Positions 8,893 through 18,121 are shown, numbered from the stretch's first letter. The stretch: 64,000 nucleotides of DNA from Mesorhizobium japonicum MAFF 303099 (GCF_000009625.1 NC_002682.1:144316-208315); one strand, 5' to 3'. Numbers and translations are program-made. The notes: generated by a model from the letters alone, not told the origin.

Positions 8893-9915
8893 ATGCCCCT
8901 AGCTTTCAAGGATGTTTGGAACGTTGCGCGCGAAGCCGTGGTTGGTTTTGTCGACGACGATGCCCTTAGTCATGGCGCGGCGATGGCCTTCTACGCCACG
9001 ACTTCGCTTGCACCGGTCCTGTTGATCGTGGTCGCGATCGCTGGTTTGGCTTTCGGTCATGACGCTGCGCAGTTGGCTCTATCGGCACAGATTTCGGGTC
9101 TTATGGGAGCGGGGAGCGCGGGGATCCTCGAAGACATCCTGAAAGGGGCGTCTGCGAAATCGTCGGGAACCGTGGCGGCGATCCTAGGCACGGTCACTTT
9201 GTTCATAACCGCCTCGGGTGTCTTTGGCGAAATGCAGCAGTCGCTCAACAAGATATGGAAGGTTGAGCCGAACGGCGGTTCGATTTCGCGCCTTGTTCGG
9301 GCCCGCGCAGTAAGTCTGGGTCTTGTGGCTGCACTCGGTTTCATGCTGCTCGTATCTTTGGTGGCGAGCGCCGCAATCTCGACACTCGGCGACTTCATCA
9401 GCGCTCGATTGCCTTTCGGCACAATCGTTTTGAGTGTCATCAATACCTTTGTTTCCTTTGTTCTGATTTCTGCGATGTTCGCCGCGATCTATAAAGTGTT
9501 GCCCGACCGGACCTTGAAATGGCGCGATGTCGCAATTGGCGCTTTGGTGACCGCTGCCCTGTTCACGATCGGAAAATCACTAATTGGTTGGTACCTTGGC
9601 ACAAGCGCCGTTGCATCATCATACGGGGCTGCGGGAGGACTGCTCGTTATCCTGCTGTGGGTCTACTATTCGTCGGAAATTTTCCTGCTCGGAGCAGAAT
9701 TCACCCGCGCCTTTTCCATCCGACATGGAAGCAGATCCGATCTGGCCAGGCTAGTTCCCCAGCCGTTGCCGGCAGACACGGCGATCCCGGCTCGCAGCGA
9801 GCGAATGGCTCTCGATGATAAAAAGGGCAAGTCGGGCGGGGTTTTGGCTGTAGTCGCCGTGGCCTCCGTGAGTGCGACGATAACCGCTATCGTGCTGGGT
9901 CCACGCCGCCCTTAG
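8893..9915 (+). CDS. YihY/BrkB family membrane protein
   Basis: About 340 aa. It starts MPLAFKDVWNVAREAVVGFVDDDALSHGAAMAFYATTSLAPVL, the characteristic N-terminus of the YihY/virulence-factor BrkB family, and contains six hydrophobic segments (for example VLLIVVAIAGLAFG, GLVAALGFMLLVSLV, FVLISAMFAAIY, GLLVILLWVYYSSEIFLLGAEF) plus a last TM helix near the C-terminus. Inner membrane protein of uncertain function. I chose ATG 8893; the frame is open back to 8731 but that extension lacks homology to the family. Confidence 0.85.
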   Translation: MPLAFKDVWNVAREAVVGFVDDDALSHGAAMAFYATTSLAPVLLIVVAIAGLAFGHDAAQLALSAQISGLMGAGSAGILEDILKGASAKSSGTVAAILGTVTLFITASGVFGEMQQSLNKIWKVEPNGGSISRLVRARAVSLGLVAALGFMLLVSLVASAAISTLGDFISARLPFGTIVLSVINTFVSFVLISAMFAAIYKVLPDRTLKWRDVAIGALVTAALFTIGKSLIGWYLGTSAVASSYGAAGGLLVILLWVYYSSEIFLLGAEFTRAFSIRHGSRSDLARLVPQPLPADTAIPARSERMALDDKKGKSGGVLAVVAVASVSATITAIVLGPRRP

Positions 9916-10095
9916 CATTTGTTGATGAAAACGCATGTCGACGAAGCCGGTAGGCAGGAGTGTCGGAGACTAGGAACGCTATGAGCATGAACAATCACCC
10001 AGGGCCCCTGCCTCGGAGGGTTTCCGCGTTTGCTACGGAACGCGCCGGCCTCTTGCCAGTTCGTCAAGTCACTTCAGCAGCTTGTCGGCAGGCCG

Positions 10096-10629
10096 TTATT
10101 TCGTTGTGGTGTTGAATTCGCGGTTTGCTGCATAGTCGATGGTGAAGGTGCCTGGAGGAGCGCGAACGCCCTCCTTCACATTAGAGATAGTCACTGTCGT
10201 CCTCTGCCCTCTTTCGTCGGTGAGGCTCCATCTGCGTAGATGGAGCGATTTCTTGTCGAAGACCACCGTGATGTTCGAGTTTCCGAAAGCCGACCTGTCG
10301 GCCAGCTTAATGATAACCTGGTCACCATCGTCTCTGATGCCTTTGACGCGGTTGCCAGAAAATTCGACCTTGTCGTCCAGGAGGAGTTTAAGCGGCGTCT
10401 TCGAGAGGGCATAAAGGTGCGACGTCTTGAGCTTTTTGTTATAGATTACGACGGATTTTCCATCTGCAATCAAGCTGACCCCGGATTGGCCTGCATAGTC
10501 GAACCGAAGCTTGCCCGGGCGTTGGAAAAAAAATCTACCGCTGGTCTTTTCCGCCCTCTCGCCGATTGCAACACAAAGCCCGGCTCGGCTGGCGTGCTCA
10601 AGCTGCGACCAACCGCCAACAACCGTACC
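10096..10629 (-). pseudogene. LolA-like outer-membrane lipoprotein carrier, N-terminally lost
   Basis: The minus-strand frame is open from 10629 and reads ...ERAEKTSGRFFFQRPGKLRFDYAG, then SGVSLIADGKSVVIYNKKL, YALSKTPLKLLLDD and TITV..RWSLTDERGQRTTVTISNV, the order of conserved blocks in alphaproteobacterial LolA-like proteins. The signal peptide and first strand are missing: an in-frame TAA lies just above 10629, and no ATG occurs until 10473, inside the domain. A run of eight identical bases at 10536-10543 lies in the gene. Either a pseudogene or an N-terminal deletion; the 125-aa product from 10473 would lack a third of the barrel and the export signal. Confidence 0.65.
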
Positions 10630-10730
10630 TTACCTCATTGCTGTGAATTCGGTTTAGCTTTCGCCGATGGCTGCATCGCAACGCGTTCATGCCCGGCTCT
10701 CCAAGCGAGAGCCGGGCCAAAAGGCTGCGG

Positions 10731-11030
10731 TCAGTAACCGCCATTCTCCTGCTGAATAACAACGTGGCGGTGACGATGGTGCGATCGGTCCATCGGGCTT
10801 CGGATAACAACCGCGTCGGAGCGATGGTGGCGACGACCGTGATCGAAGAAAGCAATTTCACCATGGTGGCGGTGATGGAGGCGATGTCCGTCACGATAGA
10901 CCACGACACGATCATTGTTCCAGTGATGGTGTCGGTGGTGCCGATGGGTCTGAACTACGATCGCGTCGGCCGAGGCGACCGAGGGCACAAGTAGGCACAG
11001 TGCCAAAGCACTAAGAATGGCGACTTTCAT
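10731..11030 (-). CDS. Small secreted histidine-rich protein
   Basis: 99 aa. The signal peptide MKVAILSALALCLLVPSVASA is followed by a mature part of roughly 78 residues in which about a quarter are histidines (HRHHRHHHWNN, HRLHHRHHGE, HGRRHHRS, HHRHRH), mixed with arginine. This suggests periplasmic binding of Ni, Zn, Cu or Co, or of a polyanion. No regulator or transporter of metals is adjacent. The 5' part of the gene's mRNA is preceded by AT-rich sequence at 11040-11055. Confidence 0.65.
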   Translation of the reverse strand: MKVAILSALALCLLVPSVASADAIVVQTHRHHRHHHWNNDRVVVYRDGHRLHHRHHGEIAFFDHGRRHHRSDAVVIRSPMDRSHHRHRHVVIQQENGGY

Positions 11031-11554
11031 TTAAGATCCTCAACGATTTAACATGGCCCTTCGCCTGCTTAACATCGTCGGATCGCTTTGGTTCCGCACG
11101 TTGAAGGAAGCCTTGGGAGGGTGTTCTGGTTTGCTACGCAAATAGGCCCCGACTCTCTGGACAACGCACCGGCCTATCAAGAGCCGAACTGAGAGAACGG
11201 TGGCGGCATTTCAAAGAAGGATGTCCTGACGACGTTACCGCGGGACCCGCTGGGGGCGTTGAGAGGTGACCGAGTGTCGGCCGATGGCCAAGGTCCGATG
11301 CGAGTGTTGCGCATTCCTAGACGCAATTTCGGAGGTAAACGGATGTTCGTTGCCGCGCCCTCCAAGGATCTCGGTCGTGTTACCGGCCATTTCAACGGAA
11401 TAAAGTAGCCAAACCCGCTAAAGCCGGCCGAGGGCGACGCCCTAAAATACGGCCCACCTATGGAACATTAGGCAGTCCGAAATGTTGATTTCGACGCAAT
11501 GACCAGATGGCAGGCAAAATAGCGTGACCTGCCTATTATTTTGGAGTCCGATCG
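11031..11554. other. Intergenic region
   Basis: Holds the upstream region of the histidine-rich protein gene. Short frames on both strands have no recognisable domains. No RNA gene or IS end identified. Confidence 0.35.
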
Positions 11555-11632
11555 ATGCACAGCATAATCTACCTTGTAGGGCTAGTCGTCGTTGTTCTCG
11601 CAGTGCTGAGTTTTTTTGGCCTCAGGAGATAG
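11555..11632 (+). CDS. 25-residue single-span membrane peptide
   Basis: ATG 11555 encodes a short peptide beginning MHSIIYLVGLVVVVLAVLSF, i.e. almost entirely one transmembrane helix with a short basic tail (LRR). GGAG lies eight bases upstream of the ATG and the codons are plausible for the genome. Too short for an ordinary gene caller. Function unknown. Confidence 0.45.
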   Translation: MHSIIYLVGLVVVVLAVLSFFGLRR

Positions 11633-12073
11633 GCACGGCGAGTGGGAGGCATGATCGTTGAGGGATCACAGCTCTCCAGGCTAGGCAACCGACCCATCGA
11701 TGCCCGAACTGATGATTGCCCTGCGGCCGCAGTGGCGATGATGCCTGATTGAATGAGCCCGAGGAACGCTTCGCAGACATCCTCCTAGGGCTCTTGGCGG
11801 GACATCAAGGGCACAGCCTTTGTGCAAACGTTGAAGCGGCGTGTTGTAGTCTCGACCTGGGGCCAATGCGTTTAGAACACGGTCTCCACGCCAAGCGCGT
11901 CGGCGAGCCACAAGCCGAAGGACGCCTCGCCATCGGTTTCGGTGACGCTTTTGTGCTGCGTCAAGCCAACCACCCAGCGCTTGGCGCGCTCAAACAGATG
12001 CTCGTGGTCGCGTTACCCATCATGTTCCCGGCCAATTGGCAAAATTCGATAGTAGACGTTGGGAACGGGGCCT
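11633..12073. other. Region without supported gene
   Basis: An open frame at 11749-12075 lacks any domain signature. A minus-strand frame reads HLFERAKRWVVGLTQHKSVT followed by ETDGEASFGLWLADALG, which looks coding-like but is cut by an in-frame stop and unrecognised; it may be an old gene fragment disrupted next to the IS5 relic. Confidence 0.3.
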
Positions 12074-12334
12074 GATGCAGCCGATCGCATCCGCGAACTG
12101 ATCCAGGAGCAGGGCGCGACGCCCAACATCCCGCCGAAGAGCAACCGGCGCTGGAAGCCCTGCTTCAGCAAGCGGCTCTACCGCGAGCGCAACCTTATTG
12201 AGCGCTTCTTCTCCAAGCTGAAGCACTTCCGCCGCGTCGCGACCCGCTACGACAAGCTCGCCGCCAACTTCTTCGCCATGATCCAGCTCGCCTCAATGCG
12301 CCTGTGGCTCCGCGCTTATGAGTCTACGGCCTAG
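12074..12334 (+). mobile_element. IS5-family transposase, C-terminal fragment
   Basis: About 87 codons reading DAADRIRELIQEQGATPNIP, then KSNRRWKPCFSKRLYRERNL, IERFFSKLKHFRRVATRYDK and LRAYESTA, the conserved C-terminal part of IS427-group IS5 transposases including the Y-R-x6-E catalytic segment (YRERNLIE..). The N-terminal DDE residues are absent, so this is a 5'-truncated, inactive copy. The 5' boundary is near 12070. Confidence 0.8.
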
Positions 12335-12540
12335 CGTTCGCGGACGCGTTCCGACGTTCTGCCTAACGCTCTGCGCGAGGATGATGCGACTGGCCGAGAA
12401 CGGCGGACGAGCGCCCGTAATCGCGTTCAGCGGCTGCGGTGATCCGGTCAGCGGCGAATGCTCGATAGGCTTTATTCGTCGGGGGCAGGAACCGCTTGAT
12501 GGCGGCGAAGTTCAATTCTTAGGAACAGGAGTTAAATATC

Positions 12541-13065
12541 ATGGACACGCCAACCACAGACGACTTTACGGGACCAGGTACCGCCAACGAGAACGGCTGG
12601 CGGGGCAACGCGGACGGCGAACGAGCCGAGACGAGCAAAGAAGCTCTCGGCAAGCTCAAGACAAGTGCGGCGGAGACCGCGTCGCATCTGAAGACCGCCG
12701 CCGCCTCGGTGTCGAGCGACGCCAAGGATTATGCCGGGTCTGTCGCCGCTGAAGCCGCGGGCGCCTTCAAGGACGCAGTCGAGTCCAACAAGACGGCGGG
12801 CGCCGACGCTATTGCCAACATCGCCCATTCCGTGAAGGACGCGGCGGACGGCATCGAAAAGCAATCGCCGCAGGTCGCAAGCATGGTGCGCAGTGCTGCC
12901 GAAGGCGTCGAGCGGATCTCTACCGATATCAGGGACCGCAACGTTGGCGAGTTGCTCGATTCCGTCACGAAATTCGCGCAGCGTCAGCCTGCCGCCTTTT
13001 TCGGGGTCGGCATCCTGGCGGGCGTGGTCCTGACGCGAATGATGCGAAGTTCTGATCGGTCCTGA
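12541..13065 (+). CDS. Alanine-rich coiled protein with C-terminal membrane anchor
   Basis: 174 aa. Residues 35-130 are an Ala/Lys/Glu/Asp-rich helical stretch with repeated AAxxA and SVAAEAAG-like heptads. Near the C-terminus the sequence FAQRQPAAFFGVGILAGVVLTRMM is a membrane anchor of the type seen in ElaB/YqjD-like and nutrient-deprivation-induced proteins. AGGAG lies upstream of the ATG. It heads a three-gene group with a holin-like protein and a DUF3618-like protein, a common combination in Rhizobiales that is linked to envelope stress by context only. Confidence 0.7.
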   Translation: MDTPTTDDFTGPGTANENGWRGNADGERAETSKEALGKLKTSAAETASHLKTAAASVSSDAKDYAGSVAAEAAGAFKDAVESNKTAGADAIANIAHSVKDAADGIEKQSPQVASMVRSAAEGVERISTDIRDRNVGELLDSVTKFAQRQPAAFFGVGILAGVVLTRMMRSSDRS

Positions 13066-13080
13066 GGAAGGATCATTCGC

Positions 13081-13494
13081 ATGGATGATGGAACGGATCA
13101 CCGGCCCTTGGTGAGCGTGCTCGGCCAAGCGGTAAGCCAATTTGGCTCGTTGATGCGCCTCGACCTGCGCCTGCTTGAGGCGGAAATGCGAGCCAAGTCC
13201 ACGACGCTCGTGTCTTCGGGCGCATGTGGGATGGCCGCTGCCATGTTTTTTGCGCTGGCGGCGTTCGCACTGGTTCAGTGTCTCATCCTTGCGATGATCT
13301 TTTTAGGGATTGGCCCGATGCTCGCCTGTCTGGTTGTTGCAATTGTCTTGATCGGGGCCGGCCTCATGTCCCTCTATCTGGCCAAGCGTGCGCTGACCGG
13401 ATGGACGATCACGCCCGTCGAGACGGTCAATCAGGTGCGGACTGACTTCGCGGCCTTGAAGCAGGGAATACGCTATGGCTCAACTCAGCAATGA
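13081..13494 (+). CDS. Phage holin-superfamily III / DUF1469-like membrane protein
   Basis: 137 aa with an amphipathic N-terminus (LGQAVSQFGSLMRLDLRLLEAEMRA) and two adjacent transmembrane helices (ACGMAAAMFFALAAFALVQCLIL, IFLGIGPMLACLVVAIVLIGAGLM). This is the arrangement of the Actinobacterial Holin-X/DUF1469 family, which despite the name is widespread in chromosomes. GGAAGGATC precedes the ATG. It overlaps the next gene by 20 bases. Confidence 0.75.
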   Translation: MDDGTDHRPLVSVLGQAVSQFGSLMRLDLRLLEAEMRAKSTTLVSSGACGMAAAMFFALAAFALVQCLILAMIFLGIGPMLACLVVAIVLIGAGLMSLYLAKRALTGWTITPVETVNQVRTDFAALKQGIRYGSTQQ

Positions 13495-14140
13495 AATCAG
13501 GGACATCCTGGTGCGGAGCCGAACTGAACGGCAAGCGCTGTTCGGCCCGGTGAGCGAGGTGAGCCGCCGGCTGCAACCCAGGCATTTGGCGGACGTTTCC
13601 ACGCACTACGCCAAACAGAAAGTCGCCGGGGTGCTGGGTGGCATCTCGGATGCCGTCAAGGAGAATGGCGGAACAGCGGCCGCTGTGGCATTGGGCGCAG
13701 TCGCCGTTTTTGATGCGGGACGAAGGAGTGCAGACGGCAAAGTCGCTGCTGGCCGTGTCGAAGCACCCACGGCCAAGTCGACGAGCGGCGGAGATGGCGA
13801 TGCAGGGTCAATGGGCTATCAGTCTGGCAAGCGTCGCGCCGTTACCAATCTCGATCGGGCCAAGATGATCGCCGGATCGGCGGTAGGAGTGTTGGTAGGC
13901 CATGTCATTGGCCGGGCCTTTAAGCCAACGGCCAAAGAGCGCGCGCTGTTTGGCGAGTTTGCTCACGAAGCTCGGGAGGTGGCGGCAAAATTCGTCGGTG
14001 AGCATAAGCGCGGTGCAAAGATTGCGGCGGCGGAGGCCTTCGGCTTCGCGCGATATGGCGCCACCTTCCTGGCGGTCCTTGCGGCGGCCAGCGACTATTT
14101 CGTCAGCAACGAAGAGATCCGGGACACCTCCGAGAAGTAG
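13475..14140 (+). CDS. DUF3618-like protein
   Basis: 221 aa. The N-terminus MAQLSNEIRDILVRSRTERQ resembles the DUF3618 helix. It is followed by Ala-rich helical segments and two weakly hydrophobic stretches (GGTAAAVALGAVAVFDAG and MIAGSAVGVLVGHVIGRAF) and a C-terminal FARYGATFLAVLAAASDYFV segment. Probably membrane associated, acting with the two genes before it. Domain assignment rests on the N-terminus and the gene order. Confidence 0.6.
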   Translation: MAQLSNEIRDILVRSRTERQALFGPVSEVSRRLQPRHLADVSTHYAKQKVAGVLGGISDAVKENGGTAAAVALGAVAVFDAGRRSADGKVAAGRVEAPTAKSTSGGDGDAGSMGYQSGKRRAVTNLDRAKMIAGSAVGVLVGHVIGRAFKPTAKERALFGEFAHEAREVAAKFVGEHKRGAKIAAAEAFGFARYGATFLAVLAAASDYFVSNEEIRDTSEK

Positions 14141-14770
14141 TTGTCAGCCAGCCCCAGGCGCACCGAGCCGGAACTCCTGACCGTCTGAGCGCGTAATTTT
14201 CAGCCTCGAATGGGAATGTCAGCGTGTTGCCATCGGCCGTTACGCGGACGGTCGCCGTGTCGCTGTGTCTGAAACGGCCGGCGCTTATCCTCGGGGTCTG
14301 CCTGCGGCAAACGGCATAGGACGGCCAATTGGAACGAAGGCGGCCGGTGGCTTGTATGCGTCGTTGCGAATAATGAAGCGACCGGCAGCAGGCAAGCGAG
14401 GCAGCGACAAACTGACAGCAAGGTGGGGCGAGTTCAGTGTACGTTATGGGCTGACGGATCGTCACTACCGAGGCTAGGTCAAACCACGATGCTTCTGAAG
14501 CGGCCTGGATGCCTTTCATGACGGCCTGGGTGCCGACATGCCACCTTCTTCGGAGATATTTTACAGGTGTAGCGACATCCGTTTTCGATCCGGCGCCCTT
14601 CGCCGGGGGCGGTCGGTCCCGCATCCCGCCTGGCGGCGGCGCTATGCTGATGCTCCTTCGGCCGCCCTGTTCAACCGGTCTCAGGGCCACGAACGTGCTC
14701 CAGCACCGAACTGACTTGGTCCCACTGACGGACATTTCGGTGCCTGCGCTTTGTACGTCCTTTTCATTTG
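14141..14770. other. Gene-free stretch, possible eroded secreted-protein gene
   Basis: Minus-strand frames read MLSVCRCLACLLPVASLFAT (signal-peptide-like) near 14421 and, in another frame, HSDTATVRVTADGNTLTFPF near 14250, compatible with one small secreted protein broken by a frameshift. I cannot name it. The rest contains no recognisable gene. Confidence 0.25.
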
Positions 14771-14793
14771 GTCGGGAGGATGGCTCTCCCGAC
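14771..14793 (+). promoter_or_regulatory. Perfect hairpin upstream of the ardC-like gene
   Basis: GTCGGGAG (14771-14778), seven-base loop, CTCCCGAC (14786-14793). Eight perfect pairs, about 85 bases upstream of the start codon and 5' of a second, nested hairpin. No T-run follows, so it is less likely to be a terminator than an operator or a 5'-UTR element. Confidence 0.5.
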
Positions 14794-14821
14794 CGAGAGT
14801 TAGAGGATGGGGCAGGTTTTT

Positions 14822-14867
14822 CGCGACGGGTCGAAAGCGGAAGGAGAGGCCTTCGGCTCCCGTCGCG
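14822..14867 (+). promoter_or_regulatory. Nested-hairpin leader of the ardC-like gene
   Basis: CGCGACGGG (14822-14830) pairs perfectly with CCCGTCGCG (14859-14867). Inside, AGC..AAGG pairs with CCTT..GCT around a purine-rich loop. The 3' arm ends ten bases before the ATG and abuts GGAG, so folding could affect ribosome binding. The parB leader has the same sequence layout (GGGT-x-AAAGC, purine loop, CCCGTCGCGGAG). Confidence 0.6.
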
Positions 14868-14877
14868 GAGAATCGCG

Positions 14878-15840
14878 ATGTCTGTCCGGACCAATCGAAC
14901 ACATGACGCCGCCGACCGGTCGAACCTCTACGACGAGATCACCGGCAAGATAATTGCCGAGCTGGAAGCCGGTCGTTTTCCTTGGGTCCAGCCATGGGGG
15001 GCTTCCGCCGCAGACGCGTCGCTTTCCCTGCCTACGAATGCGAGCACCCATCGTGCGTATAGCGGGATCAATGTGCTCATCCTCTGGGATGCCGTCGTTG
15101 AATGCGGGTTCCCCACGCAGAATTGGATAACCTATCGACAGGCGTTCGCGCTCGGCGGGAACGTCCGCAGAGGCGAGCACGGGACAACGGTCGTCTATGC
15201 CGATCGTTTTGTCCCGGATCACGAGAAGAAGCGCGCTCGCGATACGGGCGAGGATGCTCAAGCCATACCGTTCCTCAAGCGCTTCACCGTTTTCAACATC
15301 GAGCAATGTGAAGGGCTCCCTGACGAAGTCGCAGCTTCGGCCCCGCTGTCAGTGGCAAGCCCGATCGAACCGCGTGTCGAGGCGCTGATCAATGCCACCG
15401 GTATCGACTTCCGGATTGGCGGCGACAGGGCGTTTTATGTGCCTGCCCACGATTATATCCAGGTGCCTCCGCCCCAAGCTTACTTCGAGCCGATCAATTG
15501 GCATCGGACAGCCTTGCATGAGCTCGGTCATGCCACCGGCCATGGTTCACGCCTGGATCGCAAATTATCCGGCTCTAGCGCCTCCAGGAAGTATGCGTTC
15601 GAGGAGCTCGTGGCAGAAATCAGCGCGGCTTTCTGCTGCGCGACCCTTGGCATCGTGCCCACGGTTCGGCATGCCGACTACATCGGCACATGGCTGGAGG
15701 TTTTGCGCGAGGACAACCGCGCCATCGTCCGCGCCGCCAGCCAGGCCAGCAAGGCGGCCGACTGGCTTCTTGGCCACCTGCCGGCGGAGGCCGAAGCATC
15801 CATCGGGCTGGGCGCAGGCAATGATAGATCGGCGGCATAA
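14878..15840 (+). CDS. ArdC-like antirestriction protein (DUF1738 plus zincin metallopeptidase)
   Basis: 320 aa. The N-terminal ssDNA-binding domain contains YDEITGKIIAELEAGRFPWVQPW and the NILW-like block SGINVLILW; the C-terminal zincin domain has the HELGH motif at about residues 214-218 with a following glutamate helix (EELVAEISAAF). ArdC proteins of plasmids protect incoming single-stranded DNA from restriction. I chose ATG 14878, with GGAG upstream, rather than the longer open frame from 14509. It is the first gene of a maintenance module with parB and a methylase-helicase gene. Confidence 0.85.
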   Translation: MSVRTNRTHDAADRSNLYDEITGKIIAELEAGRFPWVQPWGASAADASLSLPTNASTHRAYSGINVLILWDAVVECGFPTQNWITYRQAFALGGNVRRGEHGTTVVYADRFVPDHEKKRARDTGEDAQAIPFLKRFTVFNIEQCEGLPDEVAASAPLSVASPIEPRVEALINATGIDFRIGGDRAFYVPAHDYIQVPPPQAYFEPINWHRTALHELGHATGHGSRLDRKLSGSSASRKYAFEELVAEISAAFCCATLGIVPTVRHADYIGTWLEVLREDNRAIVRAASQASKAADWLLGHLPAEAEASIGLGAGNDRSAA

Positions 15841-15928
15841 CCTTCGCCGACCGACGTGCGCGCTCGGCTGTCGACCAACGGTATGTCGGATTGTGCAGGC
15901 AGGAGAGGGAGAGGGTTGGAGGAGTCTT

Positions 15929-15973
15929 GTGACGGGTTCAAAGCCGAGAGAGAGGCTCGCGGCGGCCCGTCGC
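15929..15973 (+). promoter_or_regulatory. Nested-hairpin leader of the parB-like gene
   Basis: GTGACGGG (15929-15936) pairs with CCCGTCGC (15966-15973) with one G-U pair. An inner stem AGCC (15942-15945) / GGCT (15954-15957) closes a GAGAGAGA loop. The 3' arm ends 11 bases before the ATG and is followed by GGAG. Sequence and layout match the ardC-like leader. Confidence 0.6.
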
Positions 15974-15984
15974 GGAGACCTTCA

Positions 15985-18099
15985 ATGACCACTGCCGTTC
16001 AAAAGATCACGCTGTCGTCCTCGCGCGACATCCCCTTCAGCAAGCTGGTCCTCGGCCAGTCCAATGTGCGTCGCATCAAGGCAGGCGTCTCGATCCAGGA
16101 CCTGGCTGCTTCGATCGCTCGCCGCGGGTTGATCCAGAGCCTACACGTTCGACCTGTGGTTGATACCGATGGCCAGGAGATGGGGATGTTCGAGGTACCA
16201 GCCGGCGGCCGCCGATATCGCGCCCTCGAGTTGCTTGTGAAGCAAAAGCAGCTTGCCAAAACAGCGCCGGTTCCCTGTGTCGTCGGCAGTTCTTCCAGCG
16301 CCATTCTGGCGAGGGAAGTCTCACTGGCAGAGAACGTCGAACGCGCGCCACTTCACCCGCTGGATCAATATCGGGCCTTCAAGGATTTGCTCGACCAGGG
16401 TATGTCAGAAGAGGAGATTGCGGCTGCTTTCTTCATCTCGGTCAACGTCGTCAAGCAGCGGCTCAAGCTCACGACCGTTTCGCCCGCGCTTCTCGACGTC
16501 TATGCCGAGGACGGCATGACGATCGCCCAGCTTGAGGCATTTTCGGTCAGCAGGGATCATACAAGACAGGAGCAGGTCTGGGAGGCGATCAAGAACAACT
16601 GGTCGAAAGAGCCATACCAGATCCGCCGCATGCTCACCGAGAACACAGTGCGCGCCTCCGACAAGCGGGCCGTGTTTGTCGGCCTGGAGCGCTATGAGGC
16701 GGCGGGCGGCGAAGTGCTGCGCGATCTGTTCCAGTCGGATGATGGCGGCTGGCTGCAGGACGTTCCGCTGCTTGAACGGCTGGTGAAGGACAAGCTCCAG
16801 ATGATGGCCGACGAAATAGCCAACGAAGGTTGGAAGTGGATCGAAGTCGCCGTGAGCTTCCCCTATGGCGCGGCCGACGGCCTGCGTGAGCTCGAGGGCG
16901 CACCGGTTGACCTCAGCAGCGAGGAGAAGGCAACGCTCCACGCGCTTCGCGACGAGCTCAGGAGTCTACAAGCGGAGTACGAGGAAGCTGATGAATTGCC
17001 CGATGAGGTCGACCAGCGCTTTGGCGAACTCGAATCCGCGATCAAGACGCTCGAGGCGCGCCCGGTCCGTTTCGATCTCGCCGAAATTGCGCGTGCGGGT
17101 GTCTTCGTCAGCATCGACACGGACGGAGCAATTCTCATCGAGCGCGGCTATGTGAGGCCGCAGGATGAGGCGCCCGTGACACCCGAGGGCGACAACGATC
17201 CCGGCACCGACGGGTCCGACGTCGAAGCGACGGGTTTGGTTCAGCGGGCCGTCATCACCATCGGTGGCCCGCCGGCGGGCCCGGAGGAGGATGATGAGGA
17301 TGGCATCAAGCCGTTGCCGGATCGCCTGATCACGGAACTGACCGCGGATCGCACCCTGGCTCTGCGCGACAAGCTCGCGAACGATCCGGCAACCGCTTTT
17401 CTGGCCGTGCTTCACAAATTCGTCCGTGACGCTTTCTCTGGCTACAGCGCGCAAGGCGTGGCGATGGAAGTATTTGTCCGCGGCACGGTCTTTCCGGTCC
17501 AGTCCGAAGGGCTTCGGGATACGAATTATGCGCGCTCGATCAAGAACCGCCACGAGGCCTGGGAAAAGCGTCTTCCAACGGACGTCGCCGACCTGTGGGA
17601 CTCACTCTCTGCACTGACGGGTACCGAGCAAACTGAGCTGTTCGCGCATTGCGCATCCCTCGGCGTCAACGCCCTCTACGAAAGGGCCGATCGCTACGGT
17701 AACGGCGCCATCTCGACGCACGGTGTCCAACAGCGCCTTGCGGATGCCGATCACCTTGCTCGGGCAGTTGGGCTCGACATGATCGCCGCCGGATGGCGCC
17801 CCACTGTCGGCAACTATCTCGGCAGTGTCACCAAGGCGCGTATCCTCCAAGCCGTTCGCGAGGGTGCTGGGGAGCGCGCCTCCCAGCTCATCGATCACCT
17901 CAAGAAGGGCGACATGGCCAAGGAAGCCGAACGGCTGCTCGCCGATAGTGGCTGGCTGCCCGAGCCTCTGCGGCTTGCCGACGTTGATATCGAAGCAGTC
18001 GGCAGCAACGCTGGCGACGAGGATGAGACGCTGCCGGAATTCTTGGCAGGAGGCGACGCCGGCGATGAGGACGTAAAGCAGCTCGACGCTGCCGAGTAG
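15985..18099 (+). CDS. ParB/RepB/Spo0J-family protein, large plasmid type
   Basis: 704 aa. The ParB N-terminal nuclease-like domain has FSKLVLGQSNVRR, GLIQSLHVRPV, GGRRYRAL and SLAENVERAPLHPLDQYRAF, followed by an HTH (MSEEEIAAAFFISVNVVKQRLKL). The long C-terminal part is acidic and without a named domain (DEADELPDEVDQRF, PEEDDEDG), as in the large ParB-like proteins of rhizobial plasmids and ICEs. ATG 15985 follows the structured leader and GGAG. Likely role: maintenance or DNA processing of the element, or CTP-dependent DNA binding; the target site is not known. Confidence 0.85.
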   Translation: MTTAVQKITLSSSRDIPFSKLVLGQSNVRRIKAGVSIQDLAASIARRGLIQSLHVRPVVDTDGQEMGMFEVPAGGRRYRALELLVKQKQLAKTAPVPCVVGSSSSAILAREVSLAENVERAPLHPLDQYRAFKDLLDQGMSEEEIAAAFFISVNVVKQRLKLTTVSPALLDVYAEDGMTIAQLEAFSVSRDHTRQEQVWEAIKNNWSKEPYQIRRMLTENTVRASDKRAVFVGLERYEAAGGEVLRDLFQSDDGGWLQDVPLLERLVKDKLQMMADEIANEGWKWIEVAVSFPYGAADGLRELEGAPVDLSSEEKATLHALRDELRSLQAEYEEADELPDEVDQRFGELESAIKTLEARPVRFDLAEIARAGVFVSIDTDGAILIERGYVRPQDEAPVTPEGDNDPGTDGSDVEATGLVQRAVITIGGPPAGPEEDDEDGIKPLPDRLITELTADRTLALRDKLANDPATAFLAVLHKFVRDAFSGYSAQGVAMEVFVRGTVFPVQSEGLRDTNYARSIKNRHEAWEKRLPTDVADLWDSLSALTGTEQTELFAHCASLGVNALYERADRYGNGAISTHGVQQRLADADHLARAVGLDMIAAGWRPTVGNYLGSVTKARILQAVREGAGERASQLIDHLKKGDMAKEAERLLADSGWLPEPLRLADVDIEAVGSNAGDEDETLPEFLAGGDAGDEDVKQLDAAE

Positions 18100-18121
18100 G
18101 CCCGGCGCCACTCGCCATCCG

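Noticed and set aside
12532..13140. Minus-strand frame of 202 codons opposite the Ala-rich protein
   Set aside because: Shadow of a low-complexity alanine-rich gene.
14103..14894. Minus-strand frame of 263 codons opposite the ardC leader
   Set aside because: No domain; it crosses the hairpin leader. Only a short part resembles an eroded secreted protein, listed with low confidence.
16966..17553. Minus-strand frame of 195 codons inside parB
   Set aside because: Shadow of the parB-like gene; no family signature and no ribosome site.
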